Shown: positions 20,166-30,503 of the stretch, in pieces
Layout: each line of letters begins with the position of its first letter
Numbering within the stretch: the stretch's first letter is position 1
Assembly (NCBI GenBank): GCA_015067885.1
Contig: SVLO01000004.1
Span: 1 to 64,000 of the forward strand
Origin: Oscillospiraceae bacterium
Lineage (GTDB): Bacteria; Bacillota; Clostridia; Oscillospirales; Oscillospiraceae
DNA: 64,000 bases
Direction: 5' to 3'
Translations under genes and position numbers: made by a program
The notes under the pieces: generated by a model
What the model saw: only the letters and a program-made list of their open reading frames with translations
The model's database searches: none
Told to the model about the DNA's origin: nothing

Positions 20166-20783
20166 ATGGAAATCAAAATTCTGCCCGTAGGCGGGCTGGG
20201 GACCAACTGTTATATCCTGCTGGACGAGGAAACCAAACAGGCCGCCGTCATCGACCCCGGTGACGAGGCCGGGCGCATTTTGGCCCAACTGCGGCAGGAC
20301 GGTGCCGACACGCGCTATATCCTGCTGACCCACGGCCATTACGACCACACCACCGCCGTACCCGAGCTGCACCAGGCCCTGCCCGAAGCGGACATCTACA
20401 TCCACCAGGGGGATGCCCATGGGGCGGGCAGCCGCCTGTTCCCTCTGGCGGGACAGGTAGAGGATTTGAAACTCTACGACGAGGGGGACGAGCTGGCCCT
20501 GGGCAGCCTGACCATCCGGGTGCTGCACACCCCGGGCCACTCCCGGGGCAGCGTGGTGCTGCAGGTGGCCGACGTGCTGTTCACCGGGGACACCCTCTTT
20601 GCCGATAGCTGCGGCCGCACCGACCTGCCCGGGGGCGACTTTGGGCAGATCTGCCACAGCCTGGCCCGCCTGGGCCGGCTGGAGGGGGAGTACCACGTAC
20701 TGCCCGGCCACGGTGAGCTGTCCCAGCTCAGCCGGGAGCGCAGCTACAACAGCTATATGATCCAGGCCTTGGGCCGCAAATAA
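20166..20783 (+). CDS. MBL-fold metallo-hydrolase (glyoxalase II-like)
   Basis: MEIKILPVGGLGTNCYILLDEETKQAAVIDPGDEA; LTHGHYDHT. Confidence 0.9.
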   Translation: MEIKILPVGGLGTNCYILLDEETKQAAVIDPGDEAGRILAQLRQDGADTRYILLTHGHYDHTTAVPELHQALPEADIYIHQGDAHGAGSRLFPLAGQVEDLKLYDEGDELALGSLTIRVLHTPGHSRGSVVLQVADVLFTGDTLFADSCGRTDLPGGDFGQICHSLARLGRLEGEYHVLPGHGELSQLSRERSYNSYMIQALGRK

Positions 20784-20787
20784 GAGC

Positions 20788-22254
20788 ATGAAACTATATC
20801 TACACGGACATGATTACAAATACGCCGCCGAGCAGATGCTGCTGACCCTGTTCCCCGCCCAGCGGCCGGAATATCCCGACGCGCCGGCCAATGGGGAGGA
20901 CGGCCTGCACCTGTCCCTGTTTCAGGGCAAAAAGTGGGTCACTGCCCAGGCGCGGCTTGTTTGGCAGGGCGTGTGCCATACCGCCACCCGCCGCTGTCCG
21001 GCGGCGGAGCTGCAGGGGGACGAGCTGGCCCGTGATCGGGCCTGTCAGCGGATCTTGAAGCTGGCCTTCTTTCAGGCGGGTACCCAGGCCCTTGGTTCCT
21101 GTCCTCCCTGGGGCGCCCTGACCGGGGTGCGCCCGGTGAAGCTGCCCACCCGGGCCATGCAGCAGGGCAAGACGGCGGCACAGGCCCGCCGGATCCTGGC
21201 TCGGGACTACTTCGTGGCCCCGGACAAGGTGGACCTTGCCATGGACTGCGCCCGGGCCAGCATGGCGGCAGACCGAAGCCTGAAGCCGGAGGAGGTATCC
21301 CTGTACGTGGGCATCCCCTTCTGCCCCAGCCGGTGCGCCTACTGCTCCTTCATCAGCGCCGACGTAGGCCGCAGCCTGAAGCTGGTGGAGCCGTACCTTA
21401 ACGGCCTGCTGCAGGAGGTGGAACAGGCGGGCCTTGGCCTGCGCGAGGCGGGCAAACGGGTGCGCACCGTCTATGTCGGCGGCGGCACCCCCACCACCCT
21501 GAACGCCGGGCAGATGGACGCCCTGCTTGGCTGTATGCGCCGCCACCTGCCCCTGGAGGGCTGCACGGAATTCACCGTGGAGGCGGGCCGACCGGACACC
21601 ATTGATTTGGAAAAATTGCAGGTACTCAAGCAGTACGGCGTGGACCGCATCTCCATCAACCCCCAGACCCTGGAGGACCACGTGCTGGACGCCATTGGCC
21701 GACAGCACTCCGCCGGGGACATTGCGCAGGCCTACGAGCTGGCCCGACAGGTGGGCTTTGCCTGCATCAACATGGACCTGATCGCCGGCCTGCCCCGGGA
21801 CAGCCTGGACGGCTTTTGCCGCTCGTTGAACGGTGTGCTGGCCATGGCTCCGGAGAACATCACCGTCCACACCCTGGCCCTGAAAAAGGGTTCCCGCCTC
21901 ATGGAGCAGGGGGGCGCCGTCCCCGACGGCGACCAGGTGTCCCGGATGCTGGACTTCAGCAATGAAGCCCTGCGTGGGTCGGGTTACGCCCCCTATTACC
22001 TCTACCGGCAGAAGTATATGTCGGGCAGTTTGGAAAACGTGGGTTGGACCCTGCCCGGGCGGGAGAATGTCTACAACATCTGCATGATGGAGGAGCTGCA
22101 CAGCGTCCTGTCCCTGGGTGCCGGCGGCGTGACCAAGCTGGTGGACCGCAAAACCGGCGCCATCCGGCGCATAGCCAACCCCAAATTCCCATACGAATAC
22201 ATGGAGCAGTTGCCAGACATTTTAGCGCAGAAACGGACCATGTGGACCGAGTAA
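20788..22254 (+). CDS. hemZ: Coproporphyrinogen III oxidase-like radical SAM protein HemZ
   Basis: GIPFCPSRCAYCSFIS; GGGTPTTL. Confidence 0.88.
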   Translation: MKLYLHGHDYKYAAEQMLLTLFPAQRPEYPDAPANGEDGLHLSLFQGKKWVTAQARLVWQGVCHTATRRCPAAELQGDELARDRACQRILKLAFFQAGTQALGSCPPWGALTGVRPVKLPTRAMQQGKTAAQARRILARDYFVAPDKVDLAMDCARASMAADRSLKPEEVSLYVGIPFCPSRCAYCSFISADVGRSLKLVEPYLNGLLQEVEQAGLGLREAGKRVRTVYVGGGTPTTLNAGQMDALLGCMRRHLPLEGCTEFTVEAGRPDTIDLEKLQVLKQYGVDRISINPQTLEDHVLDAIGRQHSAGDIAQAYELARQVGFACINMDLIAGLPRDSLDGFCRSLNGVLAMAPENITVHTLALKKGSRLMEQGGAVPDGDQVSRMLDFSNEALRGSGYAPYYLYRQKYMSGSLENVGWTLPGRENVYNICMMEELHSVLSLGAGGVTKLVDRKTGAIRRIANPKFPYEYMEQLPDILAQKRTMWTE

Positions 22255-22273
22255 TAAAACAGGAGGTAAAACC

Positions 22274-23212
22274 ATGTCCTATCAACTCCAGCAGATCAAT
22301 GACAGCATCCGAAAGGACGTCCACGGCTTTTTGGCCGAGTGCGACCAGGTATACGCCCAGCGGGTGTCTTTGGCCGCGGATAAGATTTTAAGCAATCTGG
22401 AGCGCAGCCCCATCGTGCTGCTGTCCGGACCCTCCGGCTCGGGCAAGACCACCACGGCGCTGAAGATCGCCGAGGAGCTGCGCCGCCGGGGCGTGGAGTC
22501 CCACGCGGTGGCCATGGACAACTACTTCCACACCCTGGACCCCCGCACCGTCCCCCGCACCCCCGACGGCAGCATCGATTACGAGTCCCCCCTGTGCATG
22601 GATATGGAGCTGCTGGACGACCATTTCACCCGCCTGTCCCGGGGGGAGGAGGTCATGGTCCCCCGGTTTGAATTCGCCCGGCAGATGCGCAATGACGCCG
22701 CCGGAACCCCTTTGCAGTTGGGCAAGAATGAGATCGCTATCTTTGAGGGCATCCACGCCCTGAACGACGACATCGCCGGCCGCCACCCGGAGGCCACCAA
22801 GCTGTATATCTCCGCCCGCTCCAACGTCAACGAGGGGGCCGAGCTGCGCTTCAAAGGCACCTGGATGCGGCTGACCCGCCGCACGGTGCGGGACTTCCAG
22901 TTCCGCGGTACCGACGCCGATCAGACCCTGGATATGTGGGCCAACGTGCGCCGGGGGGAGAAGCTGTACATCTCCCCCTTCAAAAACCGGGCGGATATCA
23001 TTTTTGACTCCTCCCTGCCCTATGAGGTGTCCGTCATGCGCAACTTCGCGCCCCCCATTCTCAAGGGGGTGTCCGAGGACAACGAGCGCTACGCCGAGAT
23101 TTTGGACCTGATGGCCGCCTTCGAGCATTTCGAACCCATCGACCCGGCGCTGGTACCCCGGGACTCCCTGCTGCGGGAGTTCATCGGCGGCGGAAGCTAT
23201 AAGTATCATTAA
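22274..23212 (+). CDS. Uridine kinase-family nucleoside kinase
   Basis: VLLSGPSGSGKTTTALKIAEELRRRG; AMDNYFHT. Confidence 0.8.
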   Translation: MSYQLQQINDSIRKDVHGFLAECDQVYAQRVSLAADKILSNLERSPIVLLSGPSGSGKTTTALKIAEELRRRGVESHAVAMDNYFHTLDPRTVPRTPDGSIDYESPLCMDMELLDDHFTRLSRGEEVMVPRFEFARQMRNDAAGTPLQLGKNEIAIFEGIHALNDDIAGRHPEATKLYISARSNVNEGAELRFKGTWMRLTRRTVRDFQFRGTDADQTLDMWANVRRGEKLYISPFKNRADIIFDSSLPYEVSVMRNFAPPILKGVSEDNERYAEILDLMAAFEHFEPIDPALVPRDSLLREFIGGGSYKYH

Positions 23213-23215
23213 GGT

Positions 23216-23300
23216 GTGGGGCGTCGTACCCGCAAGGGGTATGCCATATCCGTAAGGCGGCAAAGCCGCCAACGGCTATGCTAAGGACGCCGCCCCCTGC
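23216..23300 (+). repeat. Repeat with family C inserted (23227-23284) inside GGGGCGTCG...GACGCCGCCCCCTGC
   Basis: TACCCGCAAGGGGTATGCCATATCCGTAAGGCGGCAAAGCCGCCAACGGCTATGC flanked by complementary arms. Confidence 0.65.
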
Positions 23301-23320
23301 AACGTGGAATGGAGCATCCA

Positions 23321-25144
23321 ATGAACCAACCCATCTTCGACAGCCGCGACCTGCGGTATAAAAAGCCATACGGAGCCGTGCCCTCCGGGACGCGGGTGGA
23401 GTTCTGCCTGCGCCCCCGGCGGCAGCTTGGCTTTTCCCGGGCGGTGCTGCAGGCACGCTTCGAAATGGACGGCAACCGGGTGACCGAAATCACCCTGCCC
23501 TGGTCGGACACCGACCTTGGCTACGACTGCTTTGCCGGCAGGCTGGACACCGGGGACTACGTGGGCCTTGTGTGGTACAGCTTCCGTCTGGAGGGTCTGG
23601 ACGGCCGGCACATGGAGCTGGGCGAGTACCAGCTTACCGTCTATGATGCCAAAGAGGTCGTCCCCGACTGGTTCGGACAGGGCATGACCTATCAGATCTT
23701 CCCCGACCGCTTTTTCCGCACCCGCACCCCCGACCCCGCCGGTATGGTGGGTGGGCGGAGCATCCATGAGAGCTGGGACGAGGAGCCGGTCTACCTGCCC
23801 AACGACAAGGGCGAAATACGAAACCGGGACTTTTTCGGTGGAAACCTGACCGGAATTGCCCAAAAACTGGACTATTTGAAGGATTTGGGGGTTGAGACCC
23901 TCTACCTCTGCCCCATTTTCGAGGCGGCGGAAAACCACCGCTACGGCACGGCGGACTACGGCCGCATCGACCCCATGCTGGGGGACGAGGGGGACTTCAA
24001 GGCCCTGTGCGACGGTCTGCATGAGCGGGGGATGCGCCTGATGCTGGACGGCGTATTCAACCACACAGGCTACGTCAGCCGCTACTTCAACGGCGACGGC
24101 GCTTACCCTTGCCTTGGTGCCTGCCAAAGCGAGGCCTCCCCCTACCGAAGCTGGTTCAACTTCACAAAATGGCCGGATAAGTACGAAAGCTGGTGGGGCA
24201 TCTACTCCCTGCCCGCGGTGAACGAGTCCGACCCCGGCTACCGGGACTTCATCTTCGGCGGGGAGGACAGCGTAGTCCGCCGCTGGCTGCGGGCCGGGGC
24301 CGACGGCTGGCGGCTGGACGTGGCGGACGAGCTGCCCGACGATTTCGTGGCGGGGATCCACGCCGCCGCCCGGGCAGAGAAACCCGATGCCGTGGTCATC
24401 GGTGAGGTGTGGGAGGATGGCAGCACCAAAATTGCCTACGACGTCCGCCGCCGCCACCTGCTGGGCGGCCACTGCGACGGACTGATGAATTATCCCTTCC
24501 GTACCGCCCTGCTGGACTGGCTGCGGGGGGGCGATGCCGCCAATTTCATGGAAACCATGGAAACGTTGCGGGAGAAATACCCGCCCTTTGCCTACTATTC
24601 CGCCATGAACGCGCTCGGTACCCACGACACCCTGCGGGTGCTGACCCTGCTGGGCCACGGCGATGGGGCGGGCCTGACCCGACAGCAAAAGTCGGACAGC
24701 CGCCTGACCCCCGCCCAGCGCAAGCGGGGCCGGGATCTGCTGATGGCCGGCGCGGCGGTGCTGTTCTGCTTCCCCGGCTCCCCCACGGTCTATTATGGGG
24801 ACGAGGCGGGCATGGAGGGCTACGAGGACCCCTTCAACCGCCGCACCTTCCCCTGGGGGAAGGAGGACAAGCCGTTGACGGCGTGGTTTGCCGCGTTGGG
24901 CAAGCTGCGCGGGACCCTGCCCGCCCTGCGGAAAGGGCGGATCGAGTATTGGACGGCGAAGGGAACGGTGCTGGCCTTTGTCCGTACCGAGGGCAGGCAG
25001 AAGATCCTCTGCGCCGCCAACGCCGGGGACGAGGTGGCCATCCTGCCCCTACCCGGCAAGGCAAAACTGCTGCTGGGCGACGGCGTGGTGCGGGACGGGG
25101 AGCTGGCCCTGCCCCCGAGAAGCGCGTCGATTTTGCGATTGTGA
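23321..25144 (+). CDS. Glycoside hydrolase family 13 (alpha-glycosidase/neopullulanase-like)
   Basis: MTYQIFPDRFFR; LMLDGVFNHTG; GWRLDVADE; VIGEVWED; ALGTHDT. Confidence 0.9.
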   Translation: MNQPIFDSRDLRYKKPYGAVPSGTRVEFCLRPRRQLGFSRAVLQARFEMDGNRVTEITLPWSDTDLGYDCFAGRLDTGDYVGLVWYSFRLEGLDGRHMELGEYQLTVYDAKEVVPDWFGQGMTYQIFPDRFFRTRTPDPAGMVGGRSIHESWDEEPVYLPNDKGEIRNRDFFGGNLTGIAQKLDYLKDLGVETLYLCPIFEAAENHRYGTADYGRIDPMLGDEGDFKALCDGLHERGMRLMLDGVFNHTGYVSRYFNGDGAYPCLGACQSEASPYRSWFNFTKWPDKYESWWGIYSLPAVNESDPGYRDFIFGGEDSVVRRWLRAGADGWRLDVADELPDDFVAGIHAAARAEKPDAVVIGEVWEDGSTKIAYDVRRRHLLGGHCDGLMNYPFRTALLDWLRGGDAANFMETMETLREKYPPFAYYSAMNALGTHDTLRVLTLLGHGDGAGLTRQQKSDSRLTPAQRKRGRDLLMAGAAVLFCFPGSPTVYYGDEAGMEGYEDPFNRRTFPWGKEDKPLTAWFAALGKLRGTLPALRKGRIEYWTAKGTVLAFVRTEGRQKILCAANAGDEVAILPLPGKAKLLLGDGVVRDGELALPPRSASILRL

Positions 25145-25156
25145 TTTAATAAGGAA

Positions 25157-25196
25157 AAACTCGGTCTGTGACGAGGGCACAGACCGAGTTTTTTGC
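25157..25196 (+). terminator. Intrinsic terminator
   Basis: AAACTCGGTCTGTG-acgaggg-CACAGACCGAGTTTTTT. Confidence 0.85.
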
Positions 25197-25210
25197 AGTG
25201 TGGAGATATT

Positions 25211-25457
25211 CCGCCCTCGGGCGGGTGTCTTTTGTAGCGCCACAAAAGACACGAAAAAGGCGCATAGAAACCCATGGTTTCTATGTACTTCCTTTGGGTG
25301 ACCTCCGTGGGGTCACACCCACACGGTCGGCGGATACCTCTGACCCATTCAGCGTCGATTAGGCTGCCGCACATTGTACCATCTGTAGCATGGCTCGTCT
25401 AACGAATTCCCGCCGACTATTGCTGCGAACCATCGGGTTTGCCGTAGGGGCGTCCCC
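25211..25457 (+). repeat. About 240-bp structured intergenic element (family B), copy 2, followed by family D to 25495
   Basis: Reverse complement aligns along its length with 8822-9066. Confidence 0.8.
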
Positions 25458-25490
25458 GTGTGGCCGCCCGCGGGCGCGCAAAGCGCGCCC

Positions 25491-25997
25491 CTACATGGGT
25501 TTGCGATTTGTTACAACATAAAACCCCTCTTGTATTGCGGCAAGTGTCGCCATGGAGCACACCGCTGCGGCGATGTGCTTCCATCCCGTAAAGGGTAGGG
25601 CCAACGGCAACAGGAACAGCAGAAGTCCCGCGATTTTGTTCATCCTCGTGTGCGGCGCCACAAACTGTTTTTTCAAAACAAATCCCCCTGCGATTGTGCC
25701 GATTTTGATAACGGCAATCACACCGCCCCATATCCACAGCCATTGTGGCATATGGATTGCTGGCAACAGCTTAACCAAAGCTGCCACTACAAAAACGAGG
25801 TCGGCAGCCGTATCCAGTCGGCTTCCGAACTCGCCGGCGCTGTCTGTTTTCCGGGCGATGGTTCCGTCGACCATATCGCTGAACCCGCACAGGAGATAGG
25901 TGATATAAAAGCCGGAGGAAAACGCGGGAAAGAACAGCAGCAAAAGGCTGCCGAACATACGGCAACCGGTTAGTATATTTGCAATATGCTTCGTCAT
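25491..25997 (-). CDS. CDP-alcohol phosphatidyltransferase family protein
   Basis: MTKHIANILTGCRMFGSLLLLFFPA...DMVDGTIARKTDSAGEFGSRLDTAAD. Confidence 0.88.
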   Translation of the reverse strand: MTKHIANILTGCRMFGSLLLLFFPAFSSGFYITYLLCGFSDMVDGTIARKTDSAGEFGSRLDTAADLVFVVAALVKLLPAIHMPQWLWIWGGVIAVIKIGTIAGGFVLKKQFVAPHTRMNKIAGLLLFLLPLALPFTGWKHIAAAVCSMATLAAIQEGFYVVTNRKPM

Positions 25998-26015
25998 CGG
26001 TTCACCAGTTCACCC

Positions 26016-26864
26016 CTACGGCTGCATCTGCCGCGGGGTCACGCCGAACTCCCTCCGGAAGGCCCGGTGGAAGGCGGAGTAGTCCTGAAAGCCGCAGCGG
26101 GCGCAGGCCTCCTGAGCCGGGACCCCCCGGCGCAGCATACTGGCGGCGGCCAGCAGCCGCTTTTGGGAAATATACTGGTGGACGGAGTAGCCCGTCAGTT
26201 GCTTGAACCGGCGCATGAAGTGGTAGCGGCTGGTGTAGGACTGGGCGGCCAGGGTGTCCACCGACAGCTCCCCGGACAGATTGTCGTTGATATACGATAA
26301 GGCCCGCTCGATTTTCGGGTCGTGAACGCTGGCGGCCACGTCCCGGTCGGTGTGGTCGTGGCCCATATCCCGGTTGAGCTGGATGAGCAGGCGGAGAAAA
26401 CAGCTTTGGGCCAGCAGATCGGCGCCGAACCCCTTGTCCGACACCGCGCCCTCCAGCTCACCAAGCAGCCGCTCCAGCACCTGCCGCTGCCCCCCGTCCG
26501 GGCGCATGAGGGCGAACTGCCGCTGCCGGGCCAGCCGGAAGCAGGCGGACAGATCGGTTTTTTCGGTGCTGCCCGAGCGGAGAAAGCCGGGGTCTACATA
26601 GACGACCACCCGCTCGTAGGGGTCGTCGGGATCGATGACCGGCTTGTGGATCAGGTGGTGGCGCACCAGCAGCACGTCCCACGGCTCCAAAAAATACTCC
26701 CGCCCCTCGATCATATAGCTGGCGGTGCCGGACAGGAAGATGACGATCTTGTCAAACTCGTGGTAGTGGTACTCCATCTCCTCCACTCCCACGTCCCGCA
26801 GGTGGAACAGCCGGAACGGCTCGTGCAGATAGCCTTTTTTCTGATACCCGGATGCCACGTTCAT
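26016..26864 (-). CDS. AraC-family transcriptional regulator
   Basis: Cupin-like N-terminus; C-terminal LLAAASMLRRGVPAQEACARCGFQDYSAFHRAFRREFGVTPRQ. Confidence 0.9.
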   Translation of the reverse strand: MNVASGYQKKGYLHEPFRLFHLRDVGVEEMEYHYHEFDKIVIFLSGTASYMIEGREYFLEPWDVLLVRHHLIHKPVIDPDDPYERVVVYVDPGFLRSGSTEKTDLSACFRLARQRQFALMRPDGGQRQVLERLLGELEGAVSDKGFGADLLAQSCFLRLLIQLNRDMGHDHTDRDVAASVHDPKIERALSYINDNLSGELSVDTLAAQSYTSRYHFMRRFKQLTGYSVHQYISQKRLLAAASMLRRGVPAQEACARCGFQDYSAFHRAFRREFGVTPRQMQP

Positions 26865-27010
26865 GCCCGCACCCCCCTTTCAAGGGCATTATACAGCACT
26901 TTTTGCAAAAAAGAAAGCAGAAAATGCGATACTACTTGGAAAAAGTTGCGATATACTGATATAGTAAGATAGGAAGTGCGACCCTGTCGCCGGAAACGGG
27001 AGGTTTTTAT

Positions 27011-28189
27011 ATGAAAAACGAATGCTATTACGACGAATTTGACCGCAAGGAAAACTTGGCCTTCGACTCCAAGGTGGTCCACGGCGGCATGGGCTGCGAC
27101 CCCATTACCGGCGCGGTCAGCTTCCCCATTTTCCAGACGGCCACCTTCCGTCACCGTGCCTTCGGCATCTCCACCGGCTACGACTACACCCGGGTGCAGA
27201 ACCCCACCCGGCAGGAGCTGGAGCGCACTATGGCCATTTTGGAAAACGGCATCGAGGGTTTTGCCTTCTCCAGCGGTCAGGCGGCCAATATGGCCCTGTT
27301 CACCTGGCTGCCCAACAACAGCCACGTGATTTTGTCCGACGACATTTACGGCGGTACCTTCCGCATTTGCGATGAGATCTTCTCCAAGTTCGGCTGCACC
27401 TTCTCCTGGGTGGACCTGTCCGACCTGGCGGCGGTCCGGGCCGCCATCCGTCCCGAAACCAAGATGATCTACGCCGAGACCCCCACCAACCCCATGATGA
27501 AGGTGGCGGATATCGCGGCCCTGGCCGACATTGCCCACTCCATCGGCGCCCTGATGGTGGTGGACAACACCTTTATGACCCCCTATTTCCAGCGGCCTCT
27601 GGACCACGGCGCAGACGTGGTGGTCCACAGCGGCACCAAATATCTGGGCGGCCATAACGACACCATCGCCGGCATCGCCGTAGTCAAGAGCCAGGAGATG
27701 GCCGATTTCTTCCACGCCCAGCTCAAGAGCCACGGCAACGGCCTTGCCCCCATGGACTGCTGGCTGCTGCTGCGGGGTATCAAGACCCTGGCCCTGCGCA
27801 TGGACCGCCACAACGAAAACGCCATGCAGGTGGCCCACTGGCTGCGCAACCATCCCAAGGTGAAGAAGGTCTATTACACCGGCTTTGAGGACCACAAGGA
27901 CTATGATGTGATGTGCAAGCAGACCACCGGCTTCTCCGGTATGATCTCCTTTGAGCTGGACTGCCTGGAAACGGCCATGAACCTCTTAAGCCGTGTGAAG
28001 ATGATTTTGTTTGCCGAGAGCCTGGGCGGTGTGGAGACTCTGGTCACCTACCCCATGACCCAGACCCACGAGTCCATCCCCGCCGACGTGCGGGAGAAGC
28101 TGGGCATCAACGAGCGGTTTATCCGCATTTCCATCGGCATCGAGAACGTCAAGGATATCATCGCGGACCTGGAGCAGGCCTTGGCATAA
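27011..28189 (+). CDS. PLP-dependent trans-sulfuration enzyme (Cys/Met metabolism)
   Basis: HGGMGCDPITGAVSFPIFQTATF; SGTKYLGGHND. Confidence 0.9.
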   Translation: MKNECYYDEFDRKENLAFDSKVVHGGMGCDPITGAVSFPIFQTATFRHRAFGISTGYDYTRVQNPTRQELERTMAILENGIEGFAFSSGQAANMALFTWLPNNSHVILSDDIYGGTFRICDEIFSKFGCTFSWVDLSDLAAVRAAIRPETKMIYAETPTNPMMKVADIAALADIAHSIGALMVVDNTFMTPYFQRPLDHGADVVVHSGTKYLGGHNDTIAGIAVVKSQEMADFFHAQLKSHGNGLAPMDCWLLLRGIKTLALRMDRHNENAMQVAHWLRNHPKVKKVYYTGFEDHKDYDVMCKQTTGFSGMISFELDCLETAMNLLSRVKMILFAESLGGVETLVTYPMTQTHESIPADVREKLGINERFIRISIGIENVKDIIADLEQALA

Positions 28190-28201
28190 GAGGCGACGAG
28201 T

Positions 28202-29050
28202 ATGGACCTGAAATTCACCAAAATGCAGGCCTACGGCAACGATTACGTCTACATCAACGCCGTGGACCAGCAGATAGACGACCCCAACGCCCTGGCCCGC
28301 CGGGTCAGCGAGCGGCACTTCGGCATCGGCTCCGACGGGCTGGTGCTGGTCTGCCCGTCGGACCGGGGCGAATTCCGTATGCGTATGTTCAACCCCGACG
28401 GCACCGAGGGGGAGATGTGCGGCAACGCCCTGCGCTCCCTGTCCAAGTACGTCTACGACCACGGCATGACGGATAAGACCGAGTTTGAGATCGAAACCCT
28501 GGGCGGGATTCAGCACATTTGGCTGGACGTAAAGGACGGCAAAGCCGTCAACATCACCGCCGACATCGGCCAGCCCCGCATGGATACCAAGGTTATTCCC
28601 GTCAACACGGATTTGCCGGAATTTGTCAACCAGCCGGTGGAGATTTTGGACCGGGTGTTCCACATCACCGCCGTATCCTGGGGCAACCCCCACTGCGTGA
28701 TGTTCATGGATGACACCGACGGCTTTGACGTGGCCAAGTACGGCCCGGCCATCGAGCATTACACCGCCCTGTTCCCCAACAAGACCAACGTGACCTTTGC
28801 CCAGGTGGTGGCCCGGGACTATATCAAGATCCGGGAGTGGGAGCGCGGCACCGGCGAGACCATCGGCTGCGGCACCGGCTGCTGCACGGCGGCGGTGGCG
28901 GCGGCTACGCTTGGCTACTGCGACCGGCAGGTGACGGTGGAGCAGATCGGCGGCAATTTGTATGTTGACTGGCGTGAGGAGGACGGCCACGTGCGCATGA
29001 CCGGCCCCTCCCACACCGTATTTGAAGGAGTCCTGTTCGATGAAACTTGA
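28202..29050 (+). CDS. dapF: Diaminopimelate epimerase
   Basis: MDLKFTKMQAYGNDYVYINAV; GIGSDGLVLV; MCGNALRSL; GCGTGCCTAAVA. Confidence 0.95.
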   Translation: MDLKFTKMQAYGNDYVYINAVDQQIDDPNALARRVSERHFGIGSDGLVLVCPSDRGEFRMRMFNPDGTEGEMCGNALRSLSKYVYDHGMTDKTEFEIETLGGIQHIWLDVKDGKAVNITADIGQPRMDTKVIPVNTDLPEFVNQPVEILDRVFHITAVSWGNPHCVMFMDDTDGFDVAKYGPAIEHYTALFPNKTNVTFAQVVARDYIKIREWERGTGETIGCGTGCCTAAVAAATLGYCDRQVTVEQIGGNLYVDWREEDGHVRMTGPSHTVFEGVLFDET

Positions 29051-30500
29051 AGCCCTGCTGAAGGAATTGGAATACTCTTTGGACGCCGGAAGCGTTCAGA
29101 CAGAGATCACCGGGCTGGTCTACGACTCCCGCAAGGTGGAGCCGGGCAGCCTGTTCGTCTGCCTGACCGGGTTTCAGACCGACGGACACGATTACATCCC
29201 CGCCGCCGTCACCGCCGGCGCGGCCGCCGTGGTGGTGGAGCGGGAGGTGGCTGTCCCCAACGGCGTGACCGTGATCCGGGTGGAGAACAGCCGCTACGCC
29301 CTGGCCCTGCTGGCGGCGGCGTGGTTTGACCACCCGGCGCGAAAGATGTGCGTCATCGGCCTGACCGGCACCAAGGGCAAGACCACCACCGCCCACATGA
29401 TCAAAGCGATTTTGGAGGCGGCGGGCCACACCGTGGGCATGATCGGCACCGTGGGTGCCGTCATCGGTGATAAGCTGCTGAAAACCCGCAACACCACTCC
29501 GGAGTCCTACGAACTGCACGCCCTGTTTGACAAGATGGCGAAGGAGGGCTGCACCCACGTGGTGATGGAGGCCTCCTCCCAGGGGTTCAAGCTCCACCGC
29601 ACGGCGGGCATCCTGTTTGACGTGGGCGTGTTTCTGAACCTGTCCCCCGACCACATCGGCGCCGGGGAACACGCGGATTTTGACGAGTATCTTCAGTGCA
29701 AAAGTATGCTCTTTGCCCAGTGCAGGCAGGGTCTTGTCAACACCGACGATCAGCACTGGCAGGCGGTGACTTCCGGGGCGCATTGCCCGCTGTCCTCGGT
29801 GAGCATGACCCACCGGGCGGATTATACCGCCACGGACATTGTGGAAGAGCGCCGGGCCGGCTTTTTGGGCAGCCGCTTTACCCTCAAGGGGCGGCTGACA
29901 GGTCAACTGCTGCTGAATATGCCGGGGCGCTTTAATGTGGAAAACGCCCTTGCCGCCCTGGCGGCGGCGGACATGGTGGGGGTGGAGCTTCCCGCCATTG
30001 CCGAGGGGCTGAAACAGGTCCGGGTCAAGGGCCGCACCCAGGTGCTGGACACGCCGGACCACTACACCATGCTTATTGACTACGCCCACAACGCCGTCAG
30101 TATGGAAAATCTGCTGCACATGCTGCGCTCCTATAAGCCCGGGCGGCTGATCTGTGTGTTCGGGGGCGGCGGCAACCGGGCCCGGGCCAGACGCTGGGAC
30201 ATGGGCGAGATCAGCGGCAAGTACGCCGACCTGACCGTGCTGACCATGGACAATCCCCGGGACGAGGAAGTGGATGCCATCAACGAGGACATCAAAATCG
30301 GCCTTGCCAAGCACAGCGGCAAGTACGTCACCATCACCGACCGGGGCGACGCCATCCGTTGGGTCATGGACACCGCCATGCCCGGCGACATCATCGCCCT
30401 CATCGGCAAGGGTCACGAGGAATATCAAGAAATCCGTGGCGTCAAGCACTTCTTCTCCGAGGAGCAGGTGGTGCAAAAGCACCTGCTCGGAAAGAAATAA
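29040..30500 (+). CDS. murE: UDP-N-acetylmuramoyl-tripeptide synthetase (MurE)
   Basis: GLTGTKGKTTTAHMIKAIL; DYAHN; overlaps dapF end. Confidence 0.9.
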   Translation: MKLEALLKELEYSLDAGSVQTEITGLVYDSRKVEPGSLFVCLTGFQTDGHDYIPAAVTAGAAAVVVEREVAVPNGVTVIRVENSRYALALLAAAWFDHPARKMCVIGLTGTKGKTTTAHMIKAILEAAGHTVGMIGTVGAVIGDKLLKTRNTTPESYELHALFDKMAKEGCTHVVMEASSQGFKLHRTAGILFDVGVFLNLSPDHIGAGEHADFDEYLQCKSMLFAQCRQGLVNTDDQHWQAVTSGAHCPLSSVSMTHRADYTATDIVEERRAGFLGSRFTLKGRLTGQLLLNMPGRFNVENALAALAAADMVGVELPAIAEGLKQVRVKGRTQVLDTPDHYTMLIDYAHNAVSMENLLHMLRSYKPGRLICVFGGGGNRARARRWDMGEISGKYADLTVLTMDNPRDEEVDAINEDIKIGLAKHSGKYVTITDRGDAIRWVMDTAMPGDIIALIGKGHEEYQEIRGVKHFFSEEQVVQKHLLGKK

Positions 30501-30503
30501 GGT

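Noticed and set aside
26940-27010. SAM riboswitch upstream of the PLP sulfur enzyme
   Set aside because: Leader is too short and lacks S-box motifs.
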